DNA of 23,096 nucleotides. Source: Rickettsiales bacterium. GTDB taxonomy: Bacteria > Pseudomonadota > Alphaproteobacteria > Rickettsiales > UBA1997. Shown piece after piece: positions 15,229-23,096 of the stretch (within the stretch, counting starts at the first letter, position 1; each line of letters begins with the position of its first letter). A program made the position numbers and the translations under genes. The stretch covers positions 1 through 23,096 of the forward strand of contig CANDYP010000010.1 of assembly GCA_947425005.1 (NCBI GenBank). Reading direction: 5' to 3'. Below the pieces are notes generated by a model. It had not been told where the DNA came from and did not search any database. It saw only the letters and a program-made list of their open reading frames with translations.

Positions 15229-17070
15229 ATGTCTGACGATAACGCAATTGTAAGAAGTTCGAGGAACTTCGTCATCATTACTTGTTTGATTGCGTTCGTT
15301 CTTGCGGCCTGCTTCTACATCACTGGATCACTAGTTCTGATCAGCATCACCGGCAAATGGGACATCATCAAAGCTTACTACAAACTGCCCATCCTCAAGC
15401 AGTTTACCTACCTCTATCAAACGATGCTGACTTACTGGCAGTTTTATTTCAAAAACTCCGCCAAGTTAACCTCTGACAGCTACAATTATTTCCCCGTCAA
15501 ACTCTGGGCCACAACATTACTTCCTTACACTTTCTTACTGTCATTTGGTTGGATTTTCCGCGCGCCACTCATGGACTGGCGCCCTTTTAAGAAAGAAGAG
15601 TCAATCCACGGCGAAGCTAAATGGGCCACCATGAAAGATGTTAAAAAGATGGGTTTGCGCTCTAAAAGCGGCGTTCTGCTCGGTGTCTACAACAAAAAAT
15701 CTTTGGTCGCAGATGGTTACCAACATATTTTACTTTTCGCGCCGACAGGTGCTGGTAAAGGTGTGGGCTTCGTAATTCCGAACCTACTTTTCTGGAAAGA
15801 CTCCGTCATCGTCCACGATATTAAACTGGAAAACTACGAGCTCACTTCCGGTTGGCGTAAAAATAATCTCAAACAAAAAGTATTTTTGTGGAATCCGGCC
15901 GACCCTGACGGTATCTCGCACTGCTACAACCCAATGGATTGGATCAGCAAAAAACCGGGACAGATGGTGGATGACGTGCAGAAAATTTGTAACTTCCTTT
16001 TGCCTGAACAAGAGTTTTGGCAAAACGAAGCGCGCGCCCTTTTAACCGGGATCATGCTTTACTTGGTAGTCGCTGAAGACAAGCCTGCCACGCTGGGAGA
16101 GGTAGTTCGCACGCTGCGCAACGACGATGTAGTTTACAATTTGGCCGTAGTTTTGGACACGATGGGCAAGAAAATTCACCCTGTTTCTTACATGAACATC
16201 GCCTCTTATTTGCAGAAGCCAGATAAAGAGCGCGGCTCCGTGACCTCAACTGCCAACTCGTCTCTCGAGCTTTGGGCCAACCCTTTGATCGACACCACAA
16301 CTGCCACTTCCGATTTCAACTTACACAAATTTAAAACCGAACCTCACACTGCTTACGTCGGCCTAACCCCAGATAACATCACGCGTCTCAAGCCTTTGAT
16401 GAATATGTTTTACCAGCAAGCGGCGGCGTTTTTCACTGCTAAAATTCCACAACCTCACGAAAAATTCGGCGTCTTAATGTTAATGGACGAGTTTCCAACT
16501 TTAGGAAAAATGGAGCAATTTTTGGGCGGTATCGCTTACTTCCGCGGCTACAGAGTCCGGCTTTTCCTGATCATTCAAGACACTGAACAGCTCAAAGGAA
16601 TTTACGAAGAAAGTGGCATGAACTCGTTCTTGTCAAACTCCACTTACCGCATCACTTTCGCTGCCAACAACATGGAAACTGCGAATTTAATTTCACAACT
16701 TCTGGGTAACAAAACGGCGAATCAAATTTCTTACAACAAACCGAAATATCTCGACTTAAATCCTGGTGCCCGTTCGTTGCACGTTTCACACACGCAACGC
16801 GCTTTGTTATTGCCGCAAGAGGTGATTCAACTTCCTCGTGAAGATCAGATTATTTTGATCGAATCTCAGCCCCCAATCCGCTGCAAAAAAATCATTTATT
16901 TTAAAGACAAATTTTACACCAAAAGGCTCAAAAAGAAAATTGAGATCCCGCACCAAAAACCTTACATGCCGGATCACACCAAAAATAAAGGCGGCAGTTC
17001 TGACGCTGCGAAAGAAGCTAAGTCAAGTGATGGCGGTAGTGGCGAAGGTGGCGGAGCAATAGCTGGTTAA
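15229..17070 (+). CDS. virD4: Type IV secretion coupling protein VirD4
   Basis: A 613-aa inner-membrane ATPase that recruits substrates to a type IV secretion channel. Two transmembrane helices lie near residues 14-40 and 92-111, then a cytoplasmic RecA-like ATPase with Walker A APTGAGKG (171-178) and Walker B in LMLMDEFPTLG (DE near 420). The all-alpha domain lies between them and the family stretch SQLLGNKT is present. The last about 30 residues are Gly/Ser/Asp-rich and probably disordered. No virB genes are in the window, so the gene stands apart from its channel. Length and the lack of a relaxase neighbour fit the Rickettsiales-type effector secretion system better than a conjugative island, but that is inference. 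A palindromic element follows. Confidence 0.96.
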   Translation: MSDDNAIVRSSRNFVIITCLIAFVLAACFYITGSLVLISITGKWDIIKAYYKLPILKQFTYLYQTMLTYWQFYFKNSAKLTSDSYNYFPVKLWATTLLPYTFLLSFGWIFRAPLMDWRPFKKEESIHGEAKWATMKDVKKMGLRSKSGVLLGVYNKKSLVADGYQHILLFAPTGAGKGVGFVIPNLLFWKDSVIVHDIKLENYELTSGWRKNNLKQKVFLWNPADPDGISHCYNPMDWISKKPGQMVDDVQKICNFLLPEQEFWQNEARALLTGIMLYLVVAEDKPATLGEVVRTLRNDDVVYNLAVVLDTMGKKIHPVSYMNIASYLQKPDKERGSVTSTANSSLELWANPLIDTTTATSDFNLHKFKTEPHTAYVGLTPDNITRLKPLMNMFYQQAAAFFTAKIPQPHEKFGVLMLMDEFPTLGKMEQFLGGIAYFRGYRVRLFLIIQDTEQLKGIYEESGMNSFLSNSTYRITFAANNMETANLISQLLGNKTANQISYNKPKYLDLNPGARSLHVSHTQRALLLPQEVIQLPREDQIILIESQPPIRCKKIIYFKDKFYTKRLKKKIEIPHQKPYMPDHTKNKGGSSDAAKEAKSSDGGSGEGGGAIAG

Positions 17071-17113
17071 ATTTTAGACCTAATCCGGGAAAATTAAGAC
17101 CGAATAAATTACA

Positions 17114-17201
17114 CGAGAAACCCCCCTACCCCCCTTGTCAGGGGGGCTTAACCCGAACTCGATCAAAGCCCCCCTGACAAGGGGGGTAGGGGGGTTTCTC
17201 G
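17114..17201. repeat. Palindromic element, copy 4 (type A, perfect arms)
   Basis: Arms 17114-17149 and 17166-17201 are perfect inverse complements over 36 nt, starting CGAGAAACC and including C6-TTGTCA-G6, around a 16-nt loop TAACCCGAACTCGATC. The loop is the approximate reverse complement of the loop of copy 5, so this copy is inserted in the opposite direction to copy 5. It sits between virD4 and aroE. Confidence 0.93.
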
Positions 17202-17221
17202 TCCCAAACTCACACAAAAAA

Positions 17222-18085
17222 ATGCCAAACAAAACCCTAAAAGCCGCTGTAATCGGCGACCCAATCTCCCACTCTTTGTCACCAAAAATTCACAATTTTT
17301 TACTCGACAAACACGACATCAACGGCACCTACATCGCCATTCAAGTCAACAAATCCGAACTACAACAATGCGTGCAACACCTGATAGACAGCGACTTCGC
17401 CGGCTTCAACGTCACTCTGCCACACAAAGAAGAAGTTTTTAAAATCTGCAACTTCACTAGCAAAACCGCCCAACTTACCGGCGCCGTCAACACCGTCATC
17501 ATCACGCCGGATAAAAAAATTTTCGGCCATAATTCCGACGCCGAAGGATTCTTAAATAATCTCAAAAATTCTCATCCTGATTTTGATTTGAAAAATAAAA
17601 ACGCTTTTGTGATTGGGGCCGGCGGAGCAGCCCGAGCACTGATTTACGCCCTCATCAAATCTGACGTTAAAAAAGTTTTTATTACGAATCGCAGCGAAAT
17701 TCGCGCCGCAGAATTAATCAAAAATTTCGCCGATTTTGCTCTCAGAAAAAATTGCGAAATTACGTTTTTAGTCGAGTCAGATTTTGCCAAAAATTTGGAT
17801 CAATGCGATTTATTGGTGAATTCAACTTCGTTGGGAATGACCGGCCAGCAAGCCTTGACGATTGATTTAAAAAATTTACAAAAAAGCGCAATCGTCTACG
17901 ACATTGTTTACAAACCGCTAATGACTGATTTATTGAAGACGGCAGAAAGCCAGGGAAATAAAATCACCACCGGGATCGGCATGCTGATTCAGCAAGCGCT
18001 GGTAGGCTTTGAAGCCTGGTTCAAGAAAAAACCACAAGCTGACGAAGAGCTAATAAAACAGGCGATTAATTGGTCGCAGAATTAA
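17222..18085 (+). CDS. aroE: Shikimate dehydrogenase (NADP+)
   Basis: A 287-aa enzyme reducing 3-dehydroshikimate in chorismate synthesis. SHSLSPKIHN (16-25) forms the shikimate-binding start, K69 in NVTLPHK and D106 in GHNSDAEGF are the catalytic pair, GAGGAARA (132-139) is the dinucleotide-binding loop, and NSTSLGM and GIGMLIQQA complete the family pattern. I use the ATG at 17222. The frame is open upstream to a TTG at 17135, but that extension would translate half of palindromic element 4, so it is artefactual. The LapA-like gene follows after 22 nt. No Shine-Dalgarno is seen. Confidence 0.96.
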   Translation: MPNKTLKAAVIGDPISHSLSPKIHNFLLDKHDINGTYIAIQVNKSELQQCVQHLIDSDFAGFNVTLPHKEEVFKICNFTSKTAQLTGAVNTVIITPDKKIFGHNSDAEGFLNNLKNSHPDFDLKNKNAFVIGAGGAARALIYALIKSDVKKVFITNRSEIRAAELIKNFADFALRKNCEITFLVESDFAKNLDQCDLLVNSTSLGMTGQQALTIDLKNLQKSAIVYDIVYKPLMTDLLKTAESQGNKITTGIGMLIQQALVGFEAWFKKKPQADEELIKQAINWSQN

Positions 18086-18107
18086 AAATAATCTTAAATT
18101 TCAGAGA

Positions 18108-18413
18108 ATGTTAAACTTCATAAGATCCATCTTCCGCATCACTAGAACAGTCATTCTTTCTTTGCTGCTAATTTGCCTCGTGATCTTCATGGTCAACAAT
18201 CGCGATGCGATTACGATTCACACCCACCCTCTTCCATTCGACATCGAAACCAGAGTTTTTGTCCTGATGATTTTCTTTTTTCTCTTCGGAATGTTGTTCG
18301 GATTTTTGGCCTTTTCACAAAACATGATTCGCAAATCAATCACCAATTTTCAGGATCGAAGAAAGATTAAAAAATTGGAAAAGCAGGTCGCAAAACAGAC
18401 CCCCAAAAACTAG
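18108..18413 (+). CDS. LapA/DUF1049-like small membrane protein
   Basis: A 101-aa protein with two hydrophobic helices (about 13-31 and 47-70) separated by a short polar loop containing the family-like VNNRDAITIH stretch, and a basic cytoplasmic tail (from about 76, QDRRKIKKLEKQVAKQ) likely to form a short coiled coil. E. coli LapA (YciS) with this plan works with LapB to control LpxC turnover and LPS synthesis; whether this one does is unknown and no lapB is nearby. It is 22 nt downstream of aroE and probably co-transcribed. Confidence 0.75.
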   Translation: MLNFIRSIFRITRTVILSLLLICLVIFMVNNRDAITIHTHPLPFDIETRVFVLMIFFFLFGMLFGFLAFSQNMIRKSITNFQDRRKIKKLEKQVAKQTPKN

Positions 18414-18550
18414 AGTTTGCCGTTGAGTCTGTTGTTGATTTAAAACTTTGCGCAAATAACATGCGCCGCTTCTGAACACCTCCCCAACGCTGCTCTCCTA
18501 CTCTCAAGTGGGTTCATCCAAATAATTCTAAACTTAACTAAAACCAAAAT

Positions 18551-19840
18551 ATGGCAAGTAATCTTACTGTAATGGGCAATAAAGAAATTTTGCTGGTTGC
18601 TGAAAACATCGCGCACGAAAAAGGCATCACCACTGCAGAAGTTGTTAGCGCCATGGAAGAAGGTATTAAGCTTGCTGCCAAGAAAAAATACGGCACTCAT
18701 TTGGCCATCGAATGTAGGATCGATAAAAAATCCGGACAGATCAAATTATTCAATAATCTTGAAATTGTTGAGAACGATTCAATCGAAAATTTCGACGTCA
18801 GAACTCACGTCACTCTAAAGCACGCCAAGCAAGATGACAAAAATGCTGAACTTGGCGGCTTCATCGTACAAGAACTTCCACCAATTGATTTGAACCGCGT
18901 TGTTGCCCAAGTTGCTCGTAACGAAATCATCAAAAAAGTTAAAGAAGCTGAAAAAAATAAAGAGTACAACGAGTTCAAAGACCGCGTTGGCGAGATCGTC
19001 AGCGCTTCGGTTAAAAAAGTTGGTCTTAAAAATATCGTCATGGAAGTTGATGGCTACGAAGCCGTAATTCACGAAAGCGGTTTGATTCCAAGAGAAAATT
19101 TCCGCGTTGGTGACCGCATGCGAGTTTACGTTGAAGATGTTAGAAAAGAGCCGCACGGCGCTCAAATTTTCTTGTCCCGCACTCACCCACAATTTTTGGT
19201 TCGCTTGTTTGAGCAAGAAGTTCCTGAGCTTTACGACGGCAACATCGAAGTTAAAGCAGTGGCTCGTGATCCTGGTTCTCGCGCCAAAATTGCCATTTAT
19301 TCCCGCAGAGATGACATCGACATCATCGGCTCATTCATTGGTATTCGTGGCAGCAGGGTTCAATCTGTAAGCGCTGAATTACGCGGCGAAAAAATCGACA
19401 TCATGAAATGGTCACCAAATATTGCCGAATTGGTTGTTAGTTCTTTGACTCCAGCCAAAATCAGTAAAGTTGTAGTTGATGAAGAAAATAACTTGATCGA
19501 AGTTGTGGTCGCTGAAGATCAGCTCAGCCTAGCAATTGGCCGCGGCGGACAAAATGTTAAACTTGCTTCCAGAATCGTCGGTTACAAAATCGACGTAATG
19601 ACCGACGAACAAGAATCGGTGCGCAGAACTAGCGAATTCAACCAAGCTTCAAAACTGTTTGTCGAAACTTTAGACGTTGAAGAAATGATCGCTAATTTAC
19701 TTGCCGCTGAAGGCTTCTTGTCAGTTGAAGATCTAGCGTCAGCGGATACTCATGAAATCCAATCCATCGAAGGATTTGACGAAGATATTGCGAAAGAAAT
19801 CAAAAGAAGAGCTGAAGAATATCTACAAAAAACTGCTTAG
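18551..19840 (+). CDS. nusA: Transcription elongation/termination factor NusA
   Basis: A 429-aa RNA-polymerase-binding factor. The N-terminal RNAP-binding domain (about 8-135) begins at the conserved NKEILLVAE; the S1 domain follows (about 140-205), then KH1 with IGSFIGIRGSRV (near 257) and KH2 with AIGRGGQNVKLA (near 326). A single helix-hairpin-helix repeat forms the C-terminus (about 370-427); E. coli NusA has two such repeats, so this is the short form. The ATG at 18551 may be replaced by an internal ATG at 18572 (MGNKEILL). No rimP is found upstream, unlike the common rimP-nusA-infB order; the preceding 137 nt hold no gene. Confidence 0.97.
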   Translation: MASNLTVMGNKEILLVAENIAHEKGITTAEVVSAMEEGIKLAAKKKYGTHLAIECRIDKKSGQIKLFNNLEIVENDSIENFDVRTHVTLKHAKQDDKNAELGGFIVQELPPIDLNRVVAQVARNEIIKKVKEAEKNKEYNEFKDRVGEIVSASVKKVGLKNIVMEVDGYEAVIHESGLIPRENFRVGDRMRVYVEDVRKEPHGAQIFLSRTHPQFLVRLFEQEVPELYDGNIEVKAVARDPGSRAKIAIYSRRDDIDIIGSFIGIRGSRVQSVSAELRGEKIDIMKWSPNIAELVVSSLTPAKISKVVVDEENNLIEVVVAEDQLSLAIGRGGQNVKLASRIVGYKIDVMTDEQESVRRTSEFNQASKLFVETLDVEEMIANLLAAEGFLSVEDLASADTHEIQSIEGFDEDIAKEIKRRAEEYLQKTA

Positions 19841-19848
19841 AACCCGCC

Positions 19849-19981
19849 CTAGATCTTTTTTATTCTCAGATTTTGGCATATTCCGAGCGCTTTTTTGGTA
19901 AAATTTTGATAAATATCTTGAAAAATTTTACCAAAAAATAAGTCGGAATAGGACGAAATATGGAGATAAAAAAGATTTAGA
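19849..19981. repeat. Long imperfect inverted repeat between nusA and infB
   Basis: Two arms of about 60 nt (about 19849-19908 and 19921-19981) flank a 12-nt centre that contains GATAAATATC. The inner 17 bp (TTTTTTGGTAAAATTTT with its complement) are perfect; further out ATTCCGA pairs with TCGGAAT, and AGATCTTTTTTAT pairs with ATAAAAAAGATTTAG-like sequence. It shares no sequence with the C/G-rich palindromes. It could be a MITE-like element or an attenuator/processing site separating nusA from infB. Confidence 0.75.
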
Positions 19982-20042
19982 ACAGGTTCTTAAGCGAGCT
20001 CTGGCAAACAACGAACGAGAGCTCTAACTGAAAATTTAAAAA

Positions 20043-22592
20043 ATGACTAGTCCAGATACTACAAACACAACTCGTTCAACATTAACGCTAAAGCTGAAAC
20101 CAGCCGCGACTGAGCAAACTTTAACGATTAAACAGCCCGTCGTTGAAAGTAAAAGAATCAACAAATCGTCAGTTCAAGTCACCATTAAAGGCAGAAAAAA
20201 AGAGGTAAAAGACGAGTCGCAAAATCTAAATAAAAATGAAGTTGAAGCCAGATTTAGAGCGGTCTCTAACTCTAAAGATTCCGGAAGCGAAGATGTGGAC
20301 AGTACCAAAATTTTAAGCAAAGCCCTGAAAGACAAAAAACAGAAACAAGATTCAGAAGAGTTACAAGCTCAAGCTCAGCAACAAGAAGAGGAAATCACTG
20401 AAACGCTTGAACAGACAGCTCCAATAAAGCCTCAAACCAGATCACAAAATTCAACTTTGCAGTCGGATAATTTCGACGTCATGAATAAAATTAAGCAAAG
20501 CATTGCGATCACTAATCGTGAAAAAGAAGAAAGAGAAAAAATTGTTAGCGACAGAAAAAAAGTTGAAGCCGAGAAATTAGAAAAAGAAAGAATCGAAAGA
20601 GAAAAAAGAGCAAAGCCAAAAAAAGTTACCACCACCTTCGTCACCAAAGATTTCGACAAAGAAGACTCACTTAAAAAAGGCAAACCAAACTACCGCGAAG
20701 AAAGAACCAGTCACAAAAAACTGACTTACATCATTGATGGTGGCGACAGCGAAGACTATTCCGACATCTCCCGCAAAAGAAGAAAACAAAAACTCAGACA
20801 GCAGCAGCTAGAACAGCAATCCAAGGATTACAAAAAAATCTCCCGCGAAGTTATTCTCCCAGAACTAATCACCGTTTCTGATCTTGCTGATCGCATGGCC
20901 GAAAAAACCGGCGATGTCGTGAAAAAACTTTTCACCATGGGCATGGTCGCAACCAGTAACCAAGTTATCGATGCCGATACCGCTGAATTGGTCATCACTG
21001 AATTCGGACACACCGTTAAACGTGTAGCTCATTCCGACGTTGAAAATATTTTAGAGCAAGATTCCCCGGACATCGAAAAATTGCCTAGAGCGCCAATCGT
21101 TACCATCATGGGTCACGTCGATCACGGCAAAACTTCTTTGCTTGATGCCATGCGTTCAACCAACGTAGTTAGTGGCGAACATGGCGGCATCACCCAACAT
21201 ATCGGCGCCTCTCGCATTAAAACCAACTGTGGCAAATACATCACCTTCCTCGATACACCCGGTCACGAAGCCTTCACTGAAATGCGCTCTCGCGGCGCTA
21301 ACGTTACTGACATCGTGGTCTTGGTTGTCGCCGCTGATGATGGAGTTAAAGAACAAACGATTGAAGCCATCAATCACGCTAAAGCTGCCAATGTTCCAAT
21401 TATCGTTGCTGTCAACAAAATCGATAAACCCGGCTCTGATCCAGAACGCGTTAAACACGAGCTCTTATCCCACAACATCATTTCCGAAGATTTAGGTGGT
21501 GACGTGATGTTCATCCCGGTTTCCGCAAAAAATAAACTCAACCTCGACAAGCTTGAAGAAGCCATCTTGCTTCAAGCTGAAGTTTTGGATTTAAAATCCG
21601 CCTACACTGGCAAGTCCAGCGGCGTCGTAATTGAATCTAGAATTGATCCGGCAAAAGGCGTTGTAGCTACCATCCTAGTGTTGCAAGGCACTCTTGAACT
21701 TTCGCATCTAATCGTCGTTGGCACATCTTACGGTAAAGTCAGAAAGATGAGCGACGATAACGGCAAAAATATCAAATGTGCCACTCCCTCAATGCCGGTA
21801 GAAGTTCTGGGCCTAAACCAAGCCCCTAATGCTGGCGATAAATTTGTGGAAGTTGAGGAAGAAAGACAAGCTCGTGAAATCATCGCTTACCGCTCACGCA
21901 AAGAAAAAGAAGACAAAGCTTTGAAAAACTCTGTCAGAACTTTTGCTGACGTCTTTAAAGAATCTGGAAAAGGCGGCTTAAAATATCTCAACATCATTGT
22001 TAAAGCTGACGTAAACGGCTCTGTTGAAGCCCTGCAAGGCAGTATCCTAAAACTAAATACCGACGAAGTTGCGATTAAAATAATTCACTCGGCAACCGGT
22101 GGAATCACTGAAACCGACATCAGCTTGGCCGCAGTTTCTAACGCCGTCATCATTGGCTTTAACGTCAGAGCCAACAGCTCCGCTGCCGACTTAGCTAAAT
22201 TAAAAAGCGTCAACATTCGTTACTACTCAATCATCTACAACGTGGTTGATGATCTTAAACTTCTTTTATCTGGAATGCTTGAGCCAACTCAAAGCGAAGA
22301 AATTCTTGGTAAAGCCGAAATCAGACAAGTCTTCAAAATTTCTGGCTCTGGTAAGATTGCTGGATCAATGGTTATTGACGGAACTATGAAACGCAACGCT
22401 CGCGCTCGCATATTGCGCGACAATGTTGTGGTTCACGATGGCGTTCTTAAAGCTCTTAAACGCTTCAAAGATGATGTTAAAGAAGTCAAAACCGGCTTTG
22501 AATGTGGTATCTCTTTGGAAGATTTTGAAGACATCAAAGAGAAGGATATTGTTGAGTGCTACGAAATCGTTGAACAAAAAAGATCTTTGTAA
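20043..22592 (+). CDS. infB: Translation initiation factor IF-2
   Basis: An 849-aa GTPase that places initiator tRNA on the ribosome. A long Lys/Glu/Gln-rich low-complexity N-terminus (about 1-270) precedes the IF2-N-like segment (about 278-335, VILPELITVSDLADRM). The G domain has GHVDHGKT (G1, near 356), DTPGHEAF (G3) and NKID (G4), followed by domains II-IV ending in the C-terminal beta barrel with FECGISLEDFEDIKEKD. The size is typical for alphaproteobacteria. It is separated from nusA by 202 nt containing a long inverted repeat, more than in a usual compact nusA-infB operon. No Shine-Dalgarno; the ATG follows an A-rich run. Confidence 0.98.
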   Translation: MTSPDTTNTTRSTLTLKLKPAATEQTLTIKQPVVESKRINKSSVQVTIKGRKKEVKDESQNLNKNEVEARFRAVSNSKDSGSEDVDSTKILSKALKDKKQKQDSEELQAQAQQQEEEITETLEQTAPIKPQTRSQNSTLQSDNFDVMNKIKQSIAITNREKEEREKIVSDRKKVEAEKLEKERIEREKRAKPKKVTTTFVTKDFDKEDSLKKGKPNYREERTSHKKLTYIIDGGDSEDYSDISRKRRKQKLRQQQLEQQSKDYKKISREVILPELITVSDLADRMAEKTGDVVKKLFTMGMVATSNQVIDADTAELVITEFGHTVKRVAHSDVENILEQDSPDIEKLPRAPIVTIMGHVDHGKTSLLDAMRSTNVVSGEHGGITQHIGASRIKTNCGKYITFLDTPGHEAFTEMRSRGANVTDIVVLVVAADDGVKEQTIEAINHAKAANVPIIVAVNKIDKPGSDPERVKHELLSHNIISEDLGGDVMFIPVSAKNKLNLDKLEEAILLQAEVLDLKSAYTGKSSGVVIESRIDPAKGVVATILVLQGTLELSHLIVVGTSYGKVRKMSDDNGKNIKCATPSMPVEVLGLNQAPNAGDKFVEVEEERQAREIIAYRSRKEKEDKALKNSVRTFADVFKESGKGGLKYLNIIVKADVNGSVEALQGSILKLNTDEVAIKIIHSATGGITETDISLAAVSNAVIIGFNVRANSSAADLAKLKSVNIRYYSIIYNVVDDLKLLLSGMLEPTQSEEILGKAEIRQVFKISGSGKIAGSMVIDGTMKRNARARILRDNVVVHDGVLKALKRFKDDVKEVKTGFECGISLEDFEDIKEKDIVECYEIVEQKRSL

Positions 22593-22606
22593 TACTGAGC
22601 TCTACT

Positions 22607-22695
22607 CGAGAAACCCCCCTACCTCCCTTATCAGGGGGGCTTTTGATCGAGTTCGGTTTAAGCCCCCCTGATAAGGGAGGTAGGGGGGTTTCTCG
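22607..22695. repeat. Palindromic element, copy 5 (type A, perfect arms)
   Basis: Arms 22607-22642 and 22660-22695 are perfect inverse complements over 36 nt, around a 17-nt loop containing GATCGAGTTCGG. Both arms carry the same private change (CCTCCC matched by GGGAGG), so it is compensated. It sits between infB and the cytochrome b561 gene and ends 18 nt before that gene's ATG. Confidence 0.93.
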
Positions 22696-22713
22696 TCACA
22701 ACCTCATAAAAAT

Positions 22714-23096
22714 ATGCCCACTAAATACCCCCTCTCCTCCCGCATCATTCACTGGCTAATGGCCGCCCTCATCCTCTTCATGCTCGCCCTCGGGATCTAC
22801 ATGACGCAGTTCCTGCCCAAAGATTCCCCGCAGCATTTAGAAATCTACGAACTCCACAAATCTTTCGGCGTCATTGCCTTAGTTCTAATCTTCATCCGCA
22901 TCCTCAATCGCCTTCTAAAAAAAGCCCCAGCTCTGCCTGCATCAATGCCCAAGGCTGAACAAATCCTCGCCCATCTCGGCCATTTTGGACTTTACGTTTT
23001 GATGATTTTAGTGCCGCTTTCCGGCTTTTTAATGTCGAACTCTTTCGGCTTTCCGGTAAAATTTTTCTCAGTCGAATTGCCGCAGTTAATCGGCAC
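22714..23096 (+). CDS. Cytochrome b561-type membrane protein (3' end outside the window)
   Basis: I translated this gene by hand from the ATG at 22714; 127 codons are visible and the frame is open to the edge. RIIHWLMA opens the first transmembrane helix with a candidate heme-ligand histidine (H13), ELHKSFGVIAL gives another (H48), and a HLGHFGLYVLMILVPLSGF helix a third region. This is the CybB-like four-helix di-heme b-type cytochrome family of the inner membrane, which passes electrons from quinol; the exact donor and acceptor are unknown. The start is 18 nt after palindromic element 5, so the promoter must be inside or before that element, or transcription must read through from infB. No Shine-Dalgarno. 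Confidence 0.85.
   Translation, partial: MPTKYPLSSRIIHWLMAALILFMLALGIYMTQFLPKDSPQHLEIYELHKSFGVIALVLIFIRILNRLLKKAPALPASMPKAEQILAHLGHFGLYVLMILVPLSGFLMSNSFGFPVKFFSVELPQLIG

Noticed and set aside
18414..18550. Possible small gene or leader RNA before nusA
   Set aside because: No convincing ORF and no recognised RNA structure; rimP is not present here.

Overview
The window reads as a contiguous piece of an alphaproteobacterial chromosome that is moderately AT-rich. The attribution rests on protein character only: the 7Fe FdxA ferredoxin, CcmC, a RibB fused to a GTP-cyclohydrolase-II-like domain without its zinc cysteines, an orphan VirD4 coupling ATPase, and the NusA/IF-2 pair. VirD4 plus a giant Ala-rich low-complexity protein suggests a host-associated, Rickettsiales-like lineage, but this is inference. 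Almost no gene start has a Shine-Dalgarno sequence; most starts are preceded by A-rich leaders.

Left part (1-5743, all minus strand). Reading from right to left: hisS, a BRO-N/phage-antirepressor-like gene, a rhuM-family gene, ccmC (heme export for cytochrome c maturation), fdxA, a MntA/HepT nucleotidyltransferase-HEPN toxin-antitoxin pair, and a HAD phosphatase that runs off the left edge. From the BRO gene to hepT the genes are separated by 3-4 nt or overlap by 1-4 nt, so phage-type regulators and a toxin-antitoxin pair sit in one apparent operon with core redox genes. Diverging from hisS (5834-8378, plus strand) are a shortened dinD and lepA (EF-4). Thus three BRO/RhuM/DinD-type genes lie within about 4 kb.

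Middle (8379-11966). A 954-aa Ala/Ser/Glu-rich protein of unknown function on the minus strand, with two Gly-Ala segments that look like an internal duplication, a 30-residue tandem repeat and one membrane-like stretch, is followed by tRNA-Val(GAC).

Right part (11967-23096). queC, ribBX, a membrane Cache-type sensor without any output domain (minus strand), virD4, aroE, a LapA-like membrane protein, nusA, infB and the start of a cytochrome b561 gene.

The most striking feature is a family of palindromic intergenic elements found at five loci (about 8391, 11794, 12691, 17114 and 22607). Each is an inverted pair of a roughly 36-50 nt arm that itself contains a C6/G6 hairpin. Two topologies occur (arms joined by either end), and base changes are shared between the two arms of one copy, giving copy-specific covariation. 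A second, unrelated long imperfect inverted repeat separates nusA from infB. The five elements fill gene junctions in the right two thirds of the window and are absent from the compact left operon.
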